This document shows, in pieces, positions 1 to 11,349 of a DNA stretch of 64,000 nucleotides (positions are counted from its first letter, which is position 1; every line of letters starts with the position of its first letter). The notes under the pieces were generated by a model that made no database searches, had not been told where the DNA came from, and saw only the letters and a list, made by a program, of their open reading frames with translations. The stretch is taken from the NCBI GenBank assembly GCA_965205045.1, contig OZ242031.1, positions 4,278,001 through 4,342,000 on the forward strand. Reading direction: 5' to 3'. Position numbers and translations under genes: made by a program. This DNA is from UBA6522 sp965205045 (GTDB lineage: Bacteria; Pseudomonadota; Gammaproteobacteria; Steroidobacterales; Rariloculaceae).

Positions 1-749
1 CACGGCGCGTGCTTCTTGGCCTGCTCGAACATGTCGCGGACCCGGGATGCGCCCACACCCACGAACATCTCCACGAAGTCGGAGCCGGAGATGGTGAAGA
101 ACGGCACCTTGGCCTCGCCGGCGATGGCGCGCGCCAGCAGCGTCTTGCCCGTGCCCGGCGAACCGACCATGAGCACGCCCTTGGGAATCTTGCCGCCGAG
201 GCGCTGGAACTTGGCGGGGTCCTTGAGGAATTCGACGATCTCGACGACTTCCTCCTTGGCTTCCTCGACGCCCGCCACATCGGCAAAGGTCACGCTGACC
301 TGGTCTTCGCCCAGCAGCCGGGCCCGGCTCTTGCCGAAGGACATGGCCCCGCGGCCGCCGCCGGCGCCCTGCATCTGACGCATGAAGTAGACCCACACGG
401 CGATCAACAGCAGGATCGGGAAGGAGGACACGAACAACTGCAACAGGAACGACTGCTGCTCGGGCGGCTGCGCCTGGATGCGCACGTTGTTCTCCTGCAG
501 CGTGGTGATCAGCATGGTGTTGTCGGTTTCAGGGTTGTAGGTGACGAACTGGTCGCCGTTGCGGTCGTATTCGATGGTTTCGCCCGTGAATGTCACGGTG
601 GACACCGACCCGTCCTTGACCTGGGCGATGAATTCCGAATAGGGGACGGTTTCGACGCGCTGATTCGCCGGCCCGAAACTTCGCACCACCGACGCCAGCA
701 CCACGGCGATGACGATCCACAGAATCGCGTTCTTTACCAAGTCGTTCAA
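1..749 (-). CDS. ftsH: FtsH, membrane AAA+ zinc metalloprotease (N-terminal part, cut by window edge)
   Basis: Only the first ~249 codons are present; the gene continues left of position 1. The protein degrades membrane and short-lived cytosolic proteins at the inner membrane. Reading from a TTG at 749 gives MNDLVKNAILWIVIAVVLAS, a first membrane segment much like that of E. coli FtsH. A periplasmic stretch, a second membrane segment (around residues 105-123), the pre-AAA motif DVAGVEEAKEEV and the Walker A GSPGTGKT follow. The zinc site HExxH lies outside the window. A purine-rich AAGGGG about 9 nt upstream supports the TTG start; no ATG fits the usual N-terminus. Its neighbour rlmE is on the same strand, 60 nt upstream, as in E. 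coli and Pseudomonas. Confidence 0.93.
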   Translation of the reverse strand, partial: MNDLVKNAILWIVIAVVLASVVRSFGPANQRVETVPYSEFIAQVKDGSVSTVTFTGETIEYDRNGDQFVTYNPETDNTMLITTLQENNVRIQAQPPEQQSFLLQLFVSSFPILLLIAVWVYFMRQMQGAGGGRGAMSFGKSRARLLGEDQVSVTFADVAGVEEAKEEVVEIVEFLKDPAKFQRLGGKIPKGVLMVGSPGTGKTLLARAIAGEAKVPFFTISGSDFVEMFVGVGASRVRDMFEQAKKHAP

Positions 750-809
750 GCCCTTATCCCCTTCGGTATCTCCACCGAATACCGCAGCGGCCGCCTACAG
801 CGGACCCTA

Positions 810-1433
810 CTACATCCCATGGTTTCCCGCCAGCAAATACATTTCGCGACTCTCCGGCCTCGAGGCCTTCGGTTTGACGATTCGAACACTCCCGAATCGC
901 TTGCGCGTACGGTCCGCAAACGCCTCGAAGCCTTCGCCCTGAAAGAGTTTGACCAGGAAACTCCCCTTGCGTTCGAGCGCTTCGCCGGAAAATTCCAGGG
1001 CCTCCTCGGCCAGATGCATGGCCCTGGGCTGATCCACCGCAGGATACCCGGTGATATTGGGGGCCATGTCGGACATTACAAGGCCGGCCCGCCGGCCATC
1101 CAGTGCATTGACGAGTTGCTCCCGGACTTCTGCCGCGGTGAAGTCGCCCCGGATGAAATCGACTCCGGGTATCGGGTCCATCGGATTCAGATCCACCGCC
1201 AGCACACGCCCGGAGGAACCGATTTTCGCCGCCGCATACTGGCTCCAGCCCCCCGGACAGGCGCCCAGGTCCACGCAGACCATCCCCTTTACGAACAACC
1301 GCGCCCTGGCGTCGATCTGCTCGAGCTTGTAGACCGACCGGCTGCGCCAACCCTCCCGGCCGGCGCGGGACACGTACGCATCGCGGCCCTGGCGATGGCG
1401 CCAGTGGCCGGAGGTTCTTGATCGGCGGCTCAT
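810..1433 (-). CDS. rlmE: RlmE, 23S rRNA U2552 2'-O-methyltransferase
   Basis: The 207-residue protein has the usual length of RlmE/FtsJ, which methylates the ribose of U2552 in 23S rRNA on the assembled 50S subunit using S-adenosylmethionine. The SAM motif DLGACPGGWSQ is present. The K-D-K-E catalytic tetrad can be read as K36 (VYKL), D in VMSDMAPN, K in FLVKLFQG and E in RPESRE. It lies between ftsH and greA, the order found in Pseudomonas, although the yhbY gene often found next to it is not seen here. The 114 bases between it and greA hold no recognisable gene. Confidence 0.95.
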   Translation of the reverse strand: MSRRSRTSGHWRHRQGRDAYVSRAGREGWRSRSVYKLEQIDARARLFVKGMVCVDLGACPGGWSQYAAAKIGSSGRVLAVDLNPMDPIPGVDFIRGDFTAAEVREQLVNALDGRRAGLVMSDMAPNITGYPAVDQPRAMHLAEEALEFSGEALERKGSFLVKLFQGEGFEAFADRTRKRFGSVRIVKPKASRPESREMYLLAGNHGM

Positions 1434-1547
1434 CGCGTATTTCCGTCATGATCGTCCAGCAAATCCGTCACATGCCCGCGGACAGTCTGCGCGCACGGCG
1501 GCCGGGATACACTCGGCATTTCTGCGCGATCGTTGCAGAAACGGACG

Positions 1548-2021
1548 CTAAACGTACTCCACTCCGACGATTTCGTAGCTCTGCCGTCCCTTGGGGGCGG
1601 CGACATCGATTTCGTCGCCCTCCCACTTTCCGATCAGGGCGCGCGCCAGCGGAGAACTGATGGATACCAGTCCCTGCCTGATGTCGGCTTCGTCCTCGCC
1701 GACGATCTGGTAGGTCCTTTCGGCATCGTCCTCGGTGTTGACCAGGTGAACGGTCGCCCCGAACACCACCTTTCCGCCGGCGTCGAGCCTTTCCACGTCG
1801 ATGACCTGCGCCATGGAGAGCTTGGCCTCGATGTCCCGGATACGCGCCTCCGCAAGCCCCTGCTGCTCCTTGGCGGCATGGTATTCGGCGTTTTCGCGCA
1901 GGTCGCCGTGTTCCCGGGCGGCGCCGATGGCGGCGCTGATCTGCGGCCGCTCGGCCTTCAGGCGCTGCAACTCCTCGCGCAGCAGGCGGGCGCCGCGGGT
2001 TGTCAGGGGCACCTTGTTCAC
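1548..2021 (-). CDS. greA: GreA, transcript cleavage factor
   Basis: The 157-residue protein is a full-length GreA. It enters the secondary channel of backtracked RNA polymerase and stimulates cleavage of the 3' RNA end. The N-terminal coiled-coil hairpin carries the acidic tip region (GDLRENAEYHAAKEQQ), and the C-terminal FKBP-like domain ends in the typical SYEIVGVEYV. The start is a GTG whose GTGA overlaps the carB stop codon, so greA is translationally coupled to carB, as in the carAB-greA operons of related bacteria. Confidence 0.95.
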   Translation of the reverse strand: MNKVPLTTRGARLLREELQRLKAERPQISAAIGAAREHGDLRENAEYHAAKEQQGLAEARIRDIEAKLSMAQVIDVERLDAGGKVVFGATVHLVNTEDDAERTYQIVGEDEADIRQGLVSISSPLARALIGKWEGDEIDVAAPKGRQSYEIVGVEYV

Positions 2022-5000
2022 CGGGCGAACTCCCGGTGCAGGTCCCGCAGCCGGTTCACGACCACGTTGTCCATGTAGTCCAGCGCCTCGCAGGTCGCCG
2101 CCGCGGCGGGGAGCGTCGTGTAATACGTCACCTTCCGATGCACCGCCGCAACCCGGATGGAGTGCGACTCCTTGATGGCCTGCTTGCCCTCGGTGGTGTT
2201 GACGATGAGGCTGATCTCGTCGTTCTTGATCATGTCCACCACGTGCGGGCGCCCCTCCCGAACCTTGTTGATGCGCCGGCAGCGGACCCCGCCTTCCATC
2301 AGCGCCCGGGCCGTACCGCCGGTGGCCACGATTTCAAACCCGCGGCCGGAGAGGACATGGCCCAGCCTGACTGCGGCGGGCTTGTCCGGATCCCGCACGC
2401 TGATCAGCGCCGTGCCGCCGCGCGGCAGCGACACCCCGGATGCCGCCTGGGCCTTGGCATAGGCCTCGCCGAAGCTGCGCCCGGTTCCCATGACTTCGCC
2501 GGTGGACTTCATCTCCGGGCCGAGTATCGGGTCCGCCTCGGGGAACTTGATGAACGGGAATACCGACTCCTTCACCGAGAAGTAGGGCGGCCGCGCGTTG
2601 AACTCAATGCCCTGCTCGCGGAAGGTAATGCCCGCCATGGCCTTGGCGGCGATCTTCGCGAACGGCTGGCCGGTGGCCTTGGAGACGAAGGGAATCGTGC
2701 GCGATGCCCTCGGGTTGACCTCCAGCACGTAGATCGTGCCGTTGTGGATGGCGAACTGAGTGTTCATGATGCCCACCACGCCCAGCGCCCGGGCCATGGC
2801 GGCCACCTGCTCCTCCAGGGCCTGCTCGGTTTCGGCGCTCAACGTGAAGGGCGGCAGGCAGCAACCGGAGTCGCCGGAGTGGATGCCGGCCTGCTCCACG
2901 TGTTCCATGATGCCGCCGACGATCACCTGCTCGCCGTCGCATACGGCGTCCACATCGACCTCCACGGCAAGGTCCAGGAAGCGGTCCAGCAGCACGGGGC
3001 TTTCGTTGGAGACGCTGACCGCCTCGCCCATGTATTGCCTGAGATCGTCTTCCTCGTAGACGATTTCCATGGCCCGGCCGCCGAGCACGTACGAAGGCCT
3101 CACGACCAGCGGATACCCCACGTCCGCCGCCATCTTCACCGCCTCCCCGGTCGTCCGCGCGGTGCGGTTTGCCGGCTGCTTGAGGCCCAGGCGCTCGATG
3201 AGTTGCTGAAAACGCTCCCGATCCTCCGCCAGGTCGATGGAATCGGGGCTGGTACCGATGATGGGGACACCGGCCGCTTCCAGGGGCCGCGCCAGCTTCA
3301 GCGGCGTCTGGCCACCGTACTGGACGATCACGCCCAGCGGCCGTTCCGTGTCCACGATGGCCAGCACGTCTTCGAGCGTGAGCGGCTCGAAATAGAGCCG
3401 GTCCGACGTATCGAAGTCCGTGGACACGGTCTCCGGATTGCAGTTCACCATGATGGTCTCGAAACCGGCCTCCTTGAGAGCGAAGGCGGCGTGGACGCAG
3501 CAATAGTCGAATTCGATCCCCTGCCCGATCCGGTTCGGCCCCCCGCCCAGGATCATGATCTTCTGCGCCGAGGAGGGATCCGACTCGCATTCGCTTTCGT
3601 AAGTGGAGTACAGGTAGGCGGTATGGCTGACGAACTCGGCGGCACAGGTGTCGACTCTCTTGAATACTGGATTTAAGTTATATTCATAACGCTTTGTTCT
3701 TACTTCATTCTCTGACCAGCCAATCAAATCCCCGATGCGACTGTCGGAGAAGCCCTTGCGCTTAAGTTGCCACATGCGCTCGGCCGTCAGGCCATCCGCG
3801 CCCAGGGCCTCAAGGCGCTCCTCCTCCTCCACCAGGTTGCGGATCTGTGCCAGGAACCACAAGTCGATTCCCGTGAGGTCGCCCACTTCCTCGAGATCCA
3901 GTCCATGCCGGAACGCATCGGCGACATACCAGATGCGTTGCGCGCCCGCCATGCGCAGTTCCCGCTGCAGCGCTTCCCGCTGTTCTTTCGTGTGCACGTC
4001 CCCGCAGACGGGATTGAGCCCGTCGGTCCCCGTTTCAAGCCCGCGCAGAGCCTTTTGCAGAGACTCCTGGAAGGTGCGGCCGATGGCCATGACCTCGCCG
4101 ACGGACTTCATCTGCGTGGTGAGCCGGTCGTTGGCCTGGGGAAACTTTTCGAACGTGAACCGGGGCACCTTGGTGACCACGTAGTCGATGCTCGGCTCAA
4201 AGGACGCGGGAGTCGCGCCGCCGGTGATCTCGTTGCGCAACTCGTCCAGCATATAGCCCACCGCCAGTTTGGCCGCCACCTTGGCGATGGGGAACCCTGT
4301 CGCCTTGGAGGCCAGCGCGGAGGATCGCGACACGCGGGGATTCATTTCGATGATGATCAGGCGGCCGTCCTCGGGATTCACGGCAAACTGCACATTCGAA
4401 CCGCCGGTATCCACGCCGATCTTGCGCAACACGTCGATGGAGGCGTCGCGCATCAACTGGTATTCCTTGTCGGTCAGTGTCTGCGACGGCGCCACGGTGA
4501 TGGAGTCGCCGGTGTGGATTCCCATGGGATCGAGGTTCTCGATGGAACAGACGATGATGCAGTTGTCGTTGTGGTCCCGGACCACCTCCATCTCGAATTC
4601 CTTCCACCCCAGCACCGACTCTTCCAGCAAGACCTCGGTGGTCGGCGACTGATCCAGGCCGCGGGAGACGATCTCCTCGAATTCCTCGCGGTTGTAGGCG
4701 ATCCCGCCGCCGCTGCCGCCCAGCGTGAACGACGGCCGCACGATGGTCGGGAAACCCACTTCCGCCTGGATCTCCCAGGCCCTGTCGAGGTTCTTCGCCA
4801 CATCGGCCTTGGGGACCTCCAGCCCGATCTCCCGCATGGCGTCGCGAAAGCGCTCGCGGTCTTCGGCCATGTCGATGGCATCGCGGGAGGCGCCGATCAG
4901 TTCCACGCCGTATTTCGCAAGCACGCCGTGGCGAACGAGATCCAGCGCGCAGTTCAGGCCCGTCTGACCGCCCATGGTAGGCAGCAGCGCGTCCGGCCGC

Positions 5001-5242
5001 TCCCGCTCGATGATGCGCTCCAGGGTCCGCCAGTGAATCGGCTCGATGTAGACCGCGTCGGCGCTTGAGGGGTCGGTCATGATCGTGGCCGGGTTGGAGT
5101 TGGCCAGAATCACCCGGTAACCCTCCTCCTGCAGCGCCTTGCAGGCCTGGGTGCCGGAATAGTCGAATTCGCAGGCCTGACCGATGACGATGGGCCCGGC
5201 GCCGATGATCAGTACGCTCTCGATGTCGTTTCGCCGCGGCAT
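2018..5242 (-). CDS. carB: Carbamoyl-phosphate synthase large subunit
   Basis: The 1074-residue protein is full length. It makes carbamoyl phosphate from ammonia (delivered by CarA), bicarbonate and two ATP for arginine and pyrimidine synthesis. Two homologous ATP-grasp halves are visible: the first begins IIGAGPIVIGQACEFDYSG and the second MILGGGPNRIGQGIEFDYC near residue 565. A C-terminal MGS-like allosteric domain follows (about residues 935-1074). carB starts 1 nt after the carA stop (TAG-C-ATG) and overlaps the greA start by 4 nt. No key motif is missing. Confidence 0.97.
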   Translation of the reverse strand: MPRRNDIESVLIIGAGPIVIGQACEFDYSGTQACKALQEEGYRVILANSNPATIMTDPSSADAVYIEPIHWRTLERIIERERPDALLPTMGGQTGLNCALDLVRHGVLAKYGVELIGASRDAIDMAEDRERFRDAMREIGLEVPKADVAKNLDRAWEIQAEVGFPTIVRPSFTLGGSGGGIAYNREEFEEIVSRGLDQSPTTEVLLEESVLGWKEFEMEVVRDHNDNCIIVCSIENLDPMGIHTGDSITVAPSQTLTDKEYQLMRDASIDVLRKIGVDTGGSNVQFAVNPEDGRLIIIEMNPRVSRSSALASKATGFPIAKVAAKLAVGYMLDELRNEITGGATPASFEPSIDYVVTKVPRFTFEKFPQANDRLTTQMKSVGEVMAIGRTFQESLQKALRGLETGTDGLNPVCGDVHTKEQREALQRELRMAGAQRIWYVADAFRHGLDLEEVGDLTGIDLWFLAQIRNLVEEEERLEALGADGLTAERMWQLKRKGFSDSRIGDLIGWSENEVRTKRYEYNLNPVFKRVDTCAAEFVSHTAYLYSTYESECESDPSSAQKIMILGGGPNRIGQGIEFDYCCVHAAFALKEAGFETIMVNCNPETVSTDFDTSDRLYFEPLTLEDVLAIVDTERPLGVIVQYGGQTPLKLARPLEAAGVPIIGTSPDSIDLAEDRERFQQLIERLGLKQPANRTARTTGEAVKMAADVGYPLVVRPSYVLGGRAMEIVYEEDDLRQYMGEAVSVSNESPVLLDRFLDLAVEVDVDAVCDGEQVIVGGIMEHVEQAGIHSGDSGCCLPPFTLSAETEQALEEQVAAMARALGVVGIMNTQFAIHNGTIYVLEVNPRASRTIPFVSKATGQPFAKIAAKAMAGITFREQGIEFNARPPYFSVKESVFPFIKFPEADPILGPEMKSTGEVMGTGRSFGEAYAKAQAASGVSLPRGGTALISVRDPDKPAAVRLGHVLSGRGFEIVATGGTARALMEGGVRCRRINKVREGRPHVVDMIKNDEISLIVNTTEGKQAIKESHSIRVAAVHRKVTYYTTLPAAAATCEALDYMDNVVVNRLRDLHREFAR

Positions 5243-5243
5243 G

Positions 5244-6395
5244 CTACTTCGCCCTATGCTCGCTCATGGAACGGATGAAGCGTGCGAACAGGGGATCCAC
5301 GTCGTGGGGCCCCGGGCTAGCTTCCGGATGTCCCTGGAACGAGAACGCCGGCCTGTCGACCCGCTCGATGCCCTGCAACGAGCCGTCGAACAGCGAGCGG
5401 TGCGTGGCACGTACGTTTTCGGGCAGCGTGCCCTCGTCCACCGCGAAGCCGTGATTCTGGCTGGTAATCATGACGCGCCCGCTGTCCAGATCCACCACCG
5501 GGTGGTTGGCGCCGTGGTGCCCGAATTTCATCTTCACGGTCCGCGCGCCGCTGGCCAGCGCCAGAAGCTGATGCCCGAGGCAGATGCCGAAGGTCGGCAG
5601 GCCCGAGTCCACCAGGGCGCGGATCGCCTCGATCGCGTAGTCGCAGGGCTCGGGATCGCCCGGTCCGTTCGAGAGGAACACCCCGTCGACACCCAGGGCC
5701 AGGACCCCCTCCGCGGACGTCGCCGCCGGCAACACGCTGACCCGGCAGCCCGAGTCGGCCAGCTTTCGCAGGATATTGCGCTTGACCCCGTAGTCGTAAG
5801 CCGCCACATGCCAGGACCCGGTGCCCCCGCCGTCCGAAGGTTGCTCCGGCCAAAGACTGCCCTCGTCCCACTGGTACGGCACGTCGGTGGTGACATCCTT
5901 CGCCAGGTCCATCCCCTTCAGGCCGGGGAATTCGCGAGCGGCCCGGACGGCCTTCTCCGGGTCCGCGCCGGGGCCGGCCAGGATGCAACCGCCCTGGGCG
6001 CCCTTGTCCCGGATGATGCGCGTAAGCTGACGCGTGTCGATATCGGCTATCGCGACGGTCTCGCCGCGGCGCAGGTAGTCGTCCAGACTCTGCTCCGAGC
6101 GCCAGTTGCTCACCGCCATGGAGAGATCGCGAACGATCAGGCCAGCAGCATAGATTCGGGGGGACTCGAAATCCGTGACGTTGGTGCCGGTGTTGCCGAT
6201 ATGGGGATAGGTCAGCGTAACGATCTGGCGAAAATAGGAGGGATCGTTGAGGATCTCCTGGTAACCGGTCATCGCGGTGTTGAAAACCACCTCGCCGACC
6301 GTCTGTCCGGATACGCCGATGGACCGGCCCCTGAAGACCGTACCGTCCTCCAGCGCGAGTACCGCTGTCTCCGTCACCCCTGACTCCCGGGCCAT
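5244..6395 (-). CDS. carA: Carbamoyl-phosphate synthase small (glutaminase) subunit
   Basis: This class I glutamine amidotransferase subunit hydrolyses glutamine and feeds ammonia to CarB. The N-terminal domain contains TMTGYQEILNDPSY-type residues. The C-terminal glutaminase domain has the nucleophile cysteine in FGICLGHQ and the partner histidine and glutamate near QGHPEASPGP. The reading frame is open upstream to 6596, but homology starts at ETAVLALEDGTVF. An ATG at 6395 therefore gives the usual ~383 residues; an ATG at 6401 is an equally possible start. The upstream in-frame codons belong to the leader region. Confidence 0.95.
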   Translation of the reverse strand: MARESGVTETAVLALEDGTVFRGRSIGVSGQTVGEVVFNTAMTGYQEILNDPSYFRQIVTLTYPHIGNTGTNVTDFESPRIYAAGLIVRDLSMAVSNWRSEQSLDDYLRRGETVAIADIDTRQLTRIIRDKGAQGGCILAGPGADPEKAVRAAREFPGLKGMDLAKDVTTDVPYQWDEGSLWPEQPSDGGGTGSWHVAAYDYGVKRNILRKLADSGCRVSVLPAATSAEGVLALGVDGVFLSNGPGDPEPCDYAIEAIRALVDSGLPTFGICLGHQLLALASGARTVKMKFGHHGANHPVVDLDSGRVMITSQNHGFAVDEGTLPENVRATHRSLFDGSLQGIERVDRPAFSFQGHPEASPGPHDVDPLFARFIRSMSEHRAK

Positions 6396-6632
6396 TCGCA
6401 TGCGCCCCAGCAGCCCGCGGCAATAGCCCGGCTGCATTCGACCGCCGATGCATCCCGCCCGAACTGCGTTGCTCGTCGCTCCAATAGGCCCACTATTCTC
6501 GCTCCTCGCGCCTTGCCGGGCGGGCGCCTCGACGGTCTCGGTGCGACGCCGAGCTATCGCCGCGGGCTGCCGATAATCGAAGCGGGACAGCCGCAAGGCG
6601 CACGGCTCATCCCGCCAAGTCTTCCAACACGC
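6396..6632 (-). promoter_or_regulatory. dapB-carA intergenic leader region
   Basis: These 237 bases between dapB and carA hold no gene. On the plus strand the blocks GCTCGTCGCT (6471-6480) and GCTCCTCGCG (6501-6510) flank a small inverted repeat, AATAG (6483-6487) and CTATT (6493-6497). Short GC-rich inverted stretches also lie close to the carA start. The position suggests a leader or attenuator for carAB, but no promoter or pyrimidine-tract element could be assigned with confidence. Confidence 0.3.
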
Positions 6633-7436
6633 CTATTTTAAGCCGAGAACGTCCTCCAGCGAATAGAGTCCGGGCGGCTGGCGGACGACCCACTCGGCCG
6701 CACGCAGCGCGCCGCGTGCGAAGACGGCCCGGTCCGCCGCGCGGTGCACCAGCTCGACCCGCTCCTCGGGCCCGGCAAACAGAACGCTGTGATCGCCGAC
6801 GATCCGGCCGGCGCGGACGACCGAAAAGCCGACGGCGCCGCGTTCCCGGGACCCGGTCTGGCCGTGACGCGCGTACGCGGCCACTTCCTCCAGCGACCGT
6901 CCGCGGGCCGCCGCGACGCGCTCTCCGAGTTCCAGCGCCGTGCCGGAGGGCGCGTCCGCTTTCTGCGCATGGTGCGCTTCCAGGATCTCGATATCGTAGT
7001 CGTCACCGAGCGCGGCCGACGCGCGGGCGGCCAGGTCCTTGAACAGCGCCATTCCCACACTCATGTTGCGCGCATACACGATCGGGATGCGTTCGGCGCC
7101 GGACTGCAGTGCCGCCATCTGTCCCGATCCCAATCCGGTGGTACCCACGACCATGGCCACGCCCTCGGCGACCGCGGCAGCGATATTCGCTTCCGTGGCA
7201 GAAGGCAGGGTGAAATCGACAGCGACCTGCGCGCTCCCCAGGCCCGCCCGGGGGTTGTCCGTCAATGCCACCCCGGCCGACGGCAGACCGCAGACCCTTC
7301 CCGCATCCTGTCCCAGGGCGACATCGGTGGACTCGGTGACCGCGCCCGCAAGCCGCAGGCCCTCCGTGTCGGCAAGACAACGGATCACGGCGCGCCCCAT
7401 GCGGCCGGTGGCCCCGACTACGGCAACGTCAATCAC
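6633..7436 (-). CDS. dapB: 4-hydroxy-tetrahydrodipicolinate reductase
   Basis: The 267-residue enzyme has the typical DapB length and reduces the aldol product of DapA with NAD(P)H on the way to diaminopimelate and lysine. The Rossmann motif VAVVGATGRMGRAV opens the protein. The family signature EAHHAQKADAPSGTA, with its catalytic His and Lys, lies near residue 150. The start is GTG and overlaps the dnaJ stop by one base (TAGTG), which suggests coupling to the heat-shock operon, as in the dnaJ-dapB-carAB order of Pseudomonas. Confidence 0.96.
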   Translation of the reverse strand: MIDVAVVGATGRMGRAVIRCLADTEGLRLAGAVTESTDVALGQDAGRVCGLPSAGVALTDNPRAGLGSAQVAVDFTLPSATEANIAAAVAEGVAMVVGTTGLGSGQMAALQSGAERIPIVYARNMSVGMALFKDLAARASAALGDDYDIEILEAHHAQKADAPSGTALELGERVAAARGRSLEEVAAYARHGQTGSRERGAVGFSVVRAGRIVGDHSVLFAGPEERVELVHRAADRAVFARGALRAAEWVVRQPPGLYSLEDVLGLK

Positions 7437-8566
7437 TAGGCGCTCAGCCGATCGAAGAACTTCCTGACTCCGTCGAGCCAGGAACGTGCCCTCGGGCTAT
7501 GGTGGGAACTCCTGGACTGGAGCGACTCGTCGAACTGTCGCAGCATTTCCTTCTGATCCTCGTCCAGTTTCACCGGGGTCTCCACCTGAACCTTGCAGAA
7601 CAGGTCTCCGATGCCCGTGCCGCGCACCGACCGCACACCCTTGCCGCGCAGGCGAAATACCCTTCCGGACTGGGTTTCGGGCGGGATCCTGAGCACGACA
7701 TGGCCGCCCAGGGTGGGTACATCCACCGAACTGCCGAGCACCGCGTCGGCAAAGCTGATCGGCACCTCGCAGTTCAGGTTCCGGCCGTCCCTGGCAAATA
7801 TCGGATGCGGATTGACTGCTATGTCCACGTAGAGATCGCCCGCCGGGCCGCCATTGCGTCCGGCTTCACCCTCACCGGCCAGCCGAATCCGGTCACCCGT
7901 ATCGACGCCGGCCGGGACCTGGACGGCAAGGGTCTTGACCTTGCGAACCCGTCCGCGTCCGGAACACTCGATGCAGGGAGACATGATGATCGTACCCTGC
8001 CCCCGACAGGTGGGACAAGTCTGCTGGATGGAGAAGAAACCCTGCTGAACGCGCACCTGCCCGCTGCCGTTGCAGCGAGTGCAGGCGGAGCGCTGCGTGC
8101 CCGGCTCGGACCCCGCGCCGCGGCATCGGCTGCATTCCACCTTGGTCGGCACTTCGATATTGACGGAGTCGCCCGCGACGGCCTGCTCCAGCGACAGGGG
8201 CAATTCGTACCGCAGGTCGGCCCCACGGAAAACCTGGGTGCGACCGCGGCGGCCGGTACTGCCGAAGATGTCCCCGAAGACGTCGCCGAATATGTCGCTG
8301 AAAGCATCCGCGCCGCCGCCGAAGCCGCCGGCCTGGCTGGCATCCACGCCGGCATGGCCGAATTGATCGTAGGCTGCCCGCTTCTCCGAATTGGAGAGAA
8401 TCTCGTAGGCTTCCTTGGCTTCCTTGAACCGGGCTTCGGCCTGCTTGTCGTCGGGGTTGCGGTCCGGATGGAACTTCATGGCCAAACGCCGGTAAGCCTT
8501 CTTCAACTCGGCTTCACCGGCGTTTCTGCCGCATCCCAAGACTTCATAGTAGTCCCGCTTGGCCAT
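7436..8566 (-). CDS. dnaJ: DnaJ, Hsp40 co-chaperone
   Basis: The 376-residue protein is a complete type I DnaJ. It delivers unfolded proteins to DnaK and stimulates its ATPase. The order is a J-domain with the HPD motif (KFHPDRNPDD), a Gly/Phe-rich linker (GGFGGGADAFSDIFG), four zinc-binding CxxCxGxG repeats (CSRCRGAG, CTRCNGSG, CPTCRGQG, CIECSGRG) and a C-terminal substrate-binding region. The last ~30 residues are basic and extend past the usual end. It lies 23 nt downstream of dnaK. Confidence 0.97.
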   Translation of the reverse strand: MAKRDYYEVLGCGRNAGEAELKKAYRRLAMKFHPDRNPDDKQAEARFKEAKEAYEILSNSEKRAAYDQFGHAGVDASQAGGFGGGADAFSDIFGDVFGDIFGSTGRRGRTQVFRGADLRYELPLSLEQAVAGDSVNIEVPTKVECSRCRGAGSEPGTQRSACTRCNGSGQVRVQQGFFSIQQTCPTCRGQGTIIMSPCIECSGRGRVRKVKTLAVQVPAGVDTGDRIRLAGEGEAGRNGGPAGDLYVDIAVNPHPIFARDGRNLNCEVPISFADAVLGSSVDVPTLGGHVVLRIPPETQSGRVFRLRGKGVRSVRGTGIGDLFCKVQVETPVKLDEDQKEMLRQFDESLQSRSSHHSPRARSWLDGVRKFFDRLSA

Positions 8567-8589
8567 GCCCCATCCTTATGGCCTGAGCG

Positions 8590-10518
<1,929 letters not shown>

Positions 10519-10648
10519 GATTTCCCATCTCCATACATGGTCACTTGTCCTGCCCTTCTACTTGGGGCGGGATTCACACAATTCAAGGCGCAACGGCGCA
10601 CCGGCACGCTTCAAAGCGTAGCGGCGCCCTTCGACGCGTAGCGGCGCG
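10519..10648 (-). repeat. dnaK-grpE spacer with a short direct repeat
   Basis: The 130-base gap between grpE and dnaK contains the block GCGTAGCGGCGC twice in a row on the plus strand (around 10616-10627 and 10636-10647), within a wider GCG/CGC-rich stretch. No promoter or CIRCE copy was recognised here, so dnaK is probably read from upstream. Confidence 0.35.
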
Positions 10649-11260
10649 TCACTCGCCGTTTTCCGCAGGCTCCCTCGCGACCACCACGCGGGCCGCGCGC
10701 AGCAACCTGTCGCGGATGGAATAGCCCTTTTGAAATACTTCGATGACCGTGCCGGGTTCGGCATCCTTCGAAGGCGCCATGGCCATCGCCTCGTGCAAAG
10801 CGGGATCGAAGGGTTCGCCGTGGGGGTCCAGTTCCTTGATGCCGACCTGCTCCAGCGCCGCGTTCAGCAGGCGCATGGTCGCCTTCTTGCCGTCCAGCAG
10901 CGACTCCGCGCTGGCCTGATCCGCGGTCGCGAGCCCGGCCTCCAGGCTGTCCAGCACGGGCAACAGCGCCTTTGCCAGATTTTCGACACCGTATCGGCGG
11001 GCGTTTGCCACGTCACGCGCCGCGCGCTTGCGCACGTTCTCCAGTTCCGCCACCGTACGAAGGTACCGGTCGCGGTTGGCCGCCGCCTGTTCCCGCAGGG
11101 CCTCCACTTCCACAAGCGCGGCGTCATCGGATTCCTTGCCGTCTGCGCCGGACTGTTCGCCGGCGTCCGGCTGCCCGGCTGCTTCGCGCTCCTTCTCCGA
11201 ACCCCCGTTATCGGCACCGACCGTCAATCCCTCGTCACCATCCTGGATCATCAAGTTCAT
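10649..11260 (-). CDS. grpE: GrpE, nucleotide exchange factor of DnaK
   Basis: The 203-residue protein is a standard GrpE: an acidic, disordered N-terminus (about 45 residues), a long coiled coil (LREQAAANRDRYLRTVAELENVRKR region) and a C-terminal beta domain with the conserved VIEVFQKGYSIRDRLLRAARVVV stretch split around residues 170-195. As a dimer it releases ADP from DnaK. It lies 89 nt downstream of hrcA on the same strand. Confidence 0.96.
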   Translation of the reverse strand: MNLMIQDGDEGLTVGADNGGSEKEREAAGQPDAGEQSGADGKESDDAALVEVEALREQAAANRDRYLRTVAELENVRKRAARDVANARRYGVENLAKALLPVLDSLEAGLATADQASAESLLDGKKATMRLLNAALEQVGIKELDPHGEPFDPALHEAMAMAPSKDAEPGTVIEVFQKGYSIRDRLLRAARVVVAREPAENGE

Positions 11261-11349
11261 TCCCTCCGCTCAGGTAGAGTCACCACCGCAAAACGCACCC
11301 GGCTGCGCCCGCCGGCGTGCGCACGTCCAATGATGTTGAGATATGGGCG

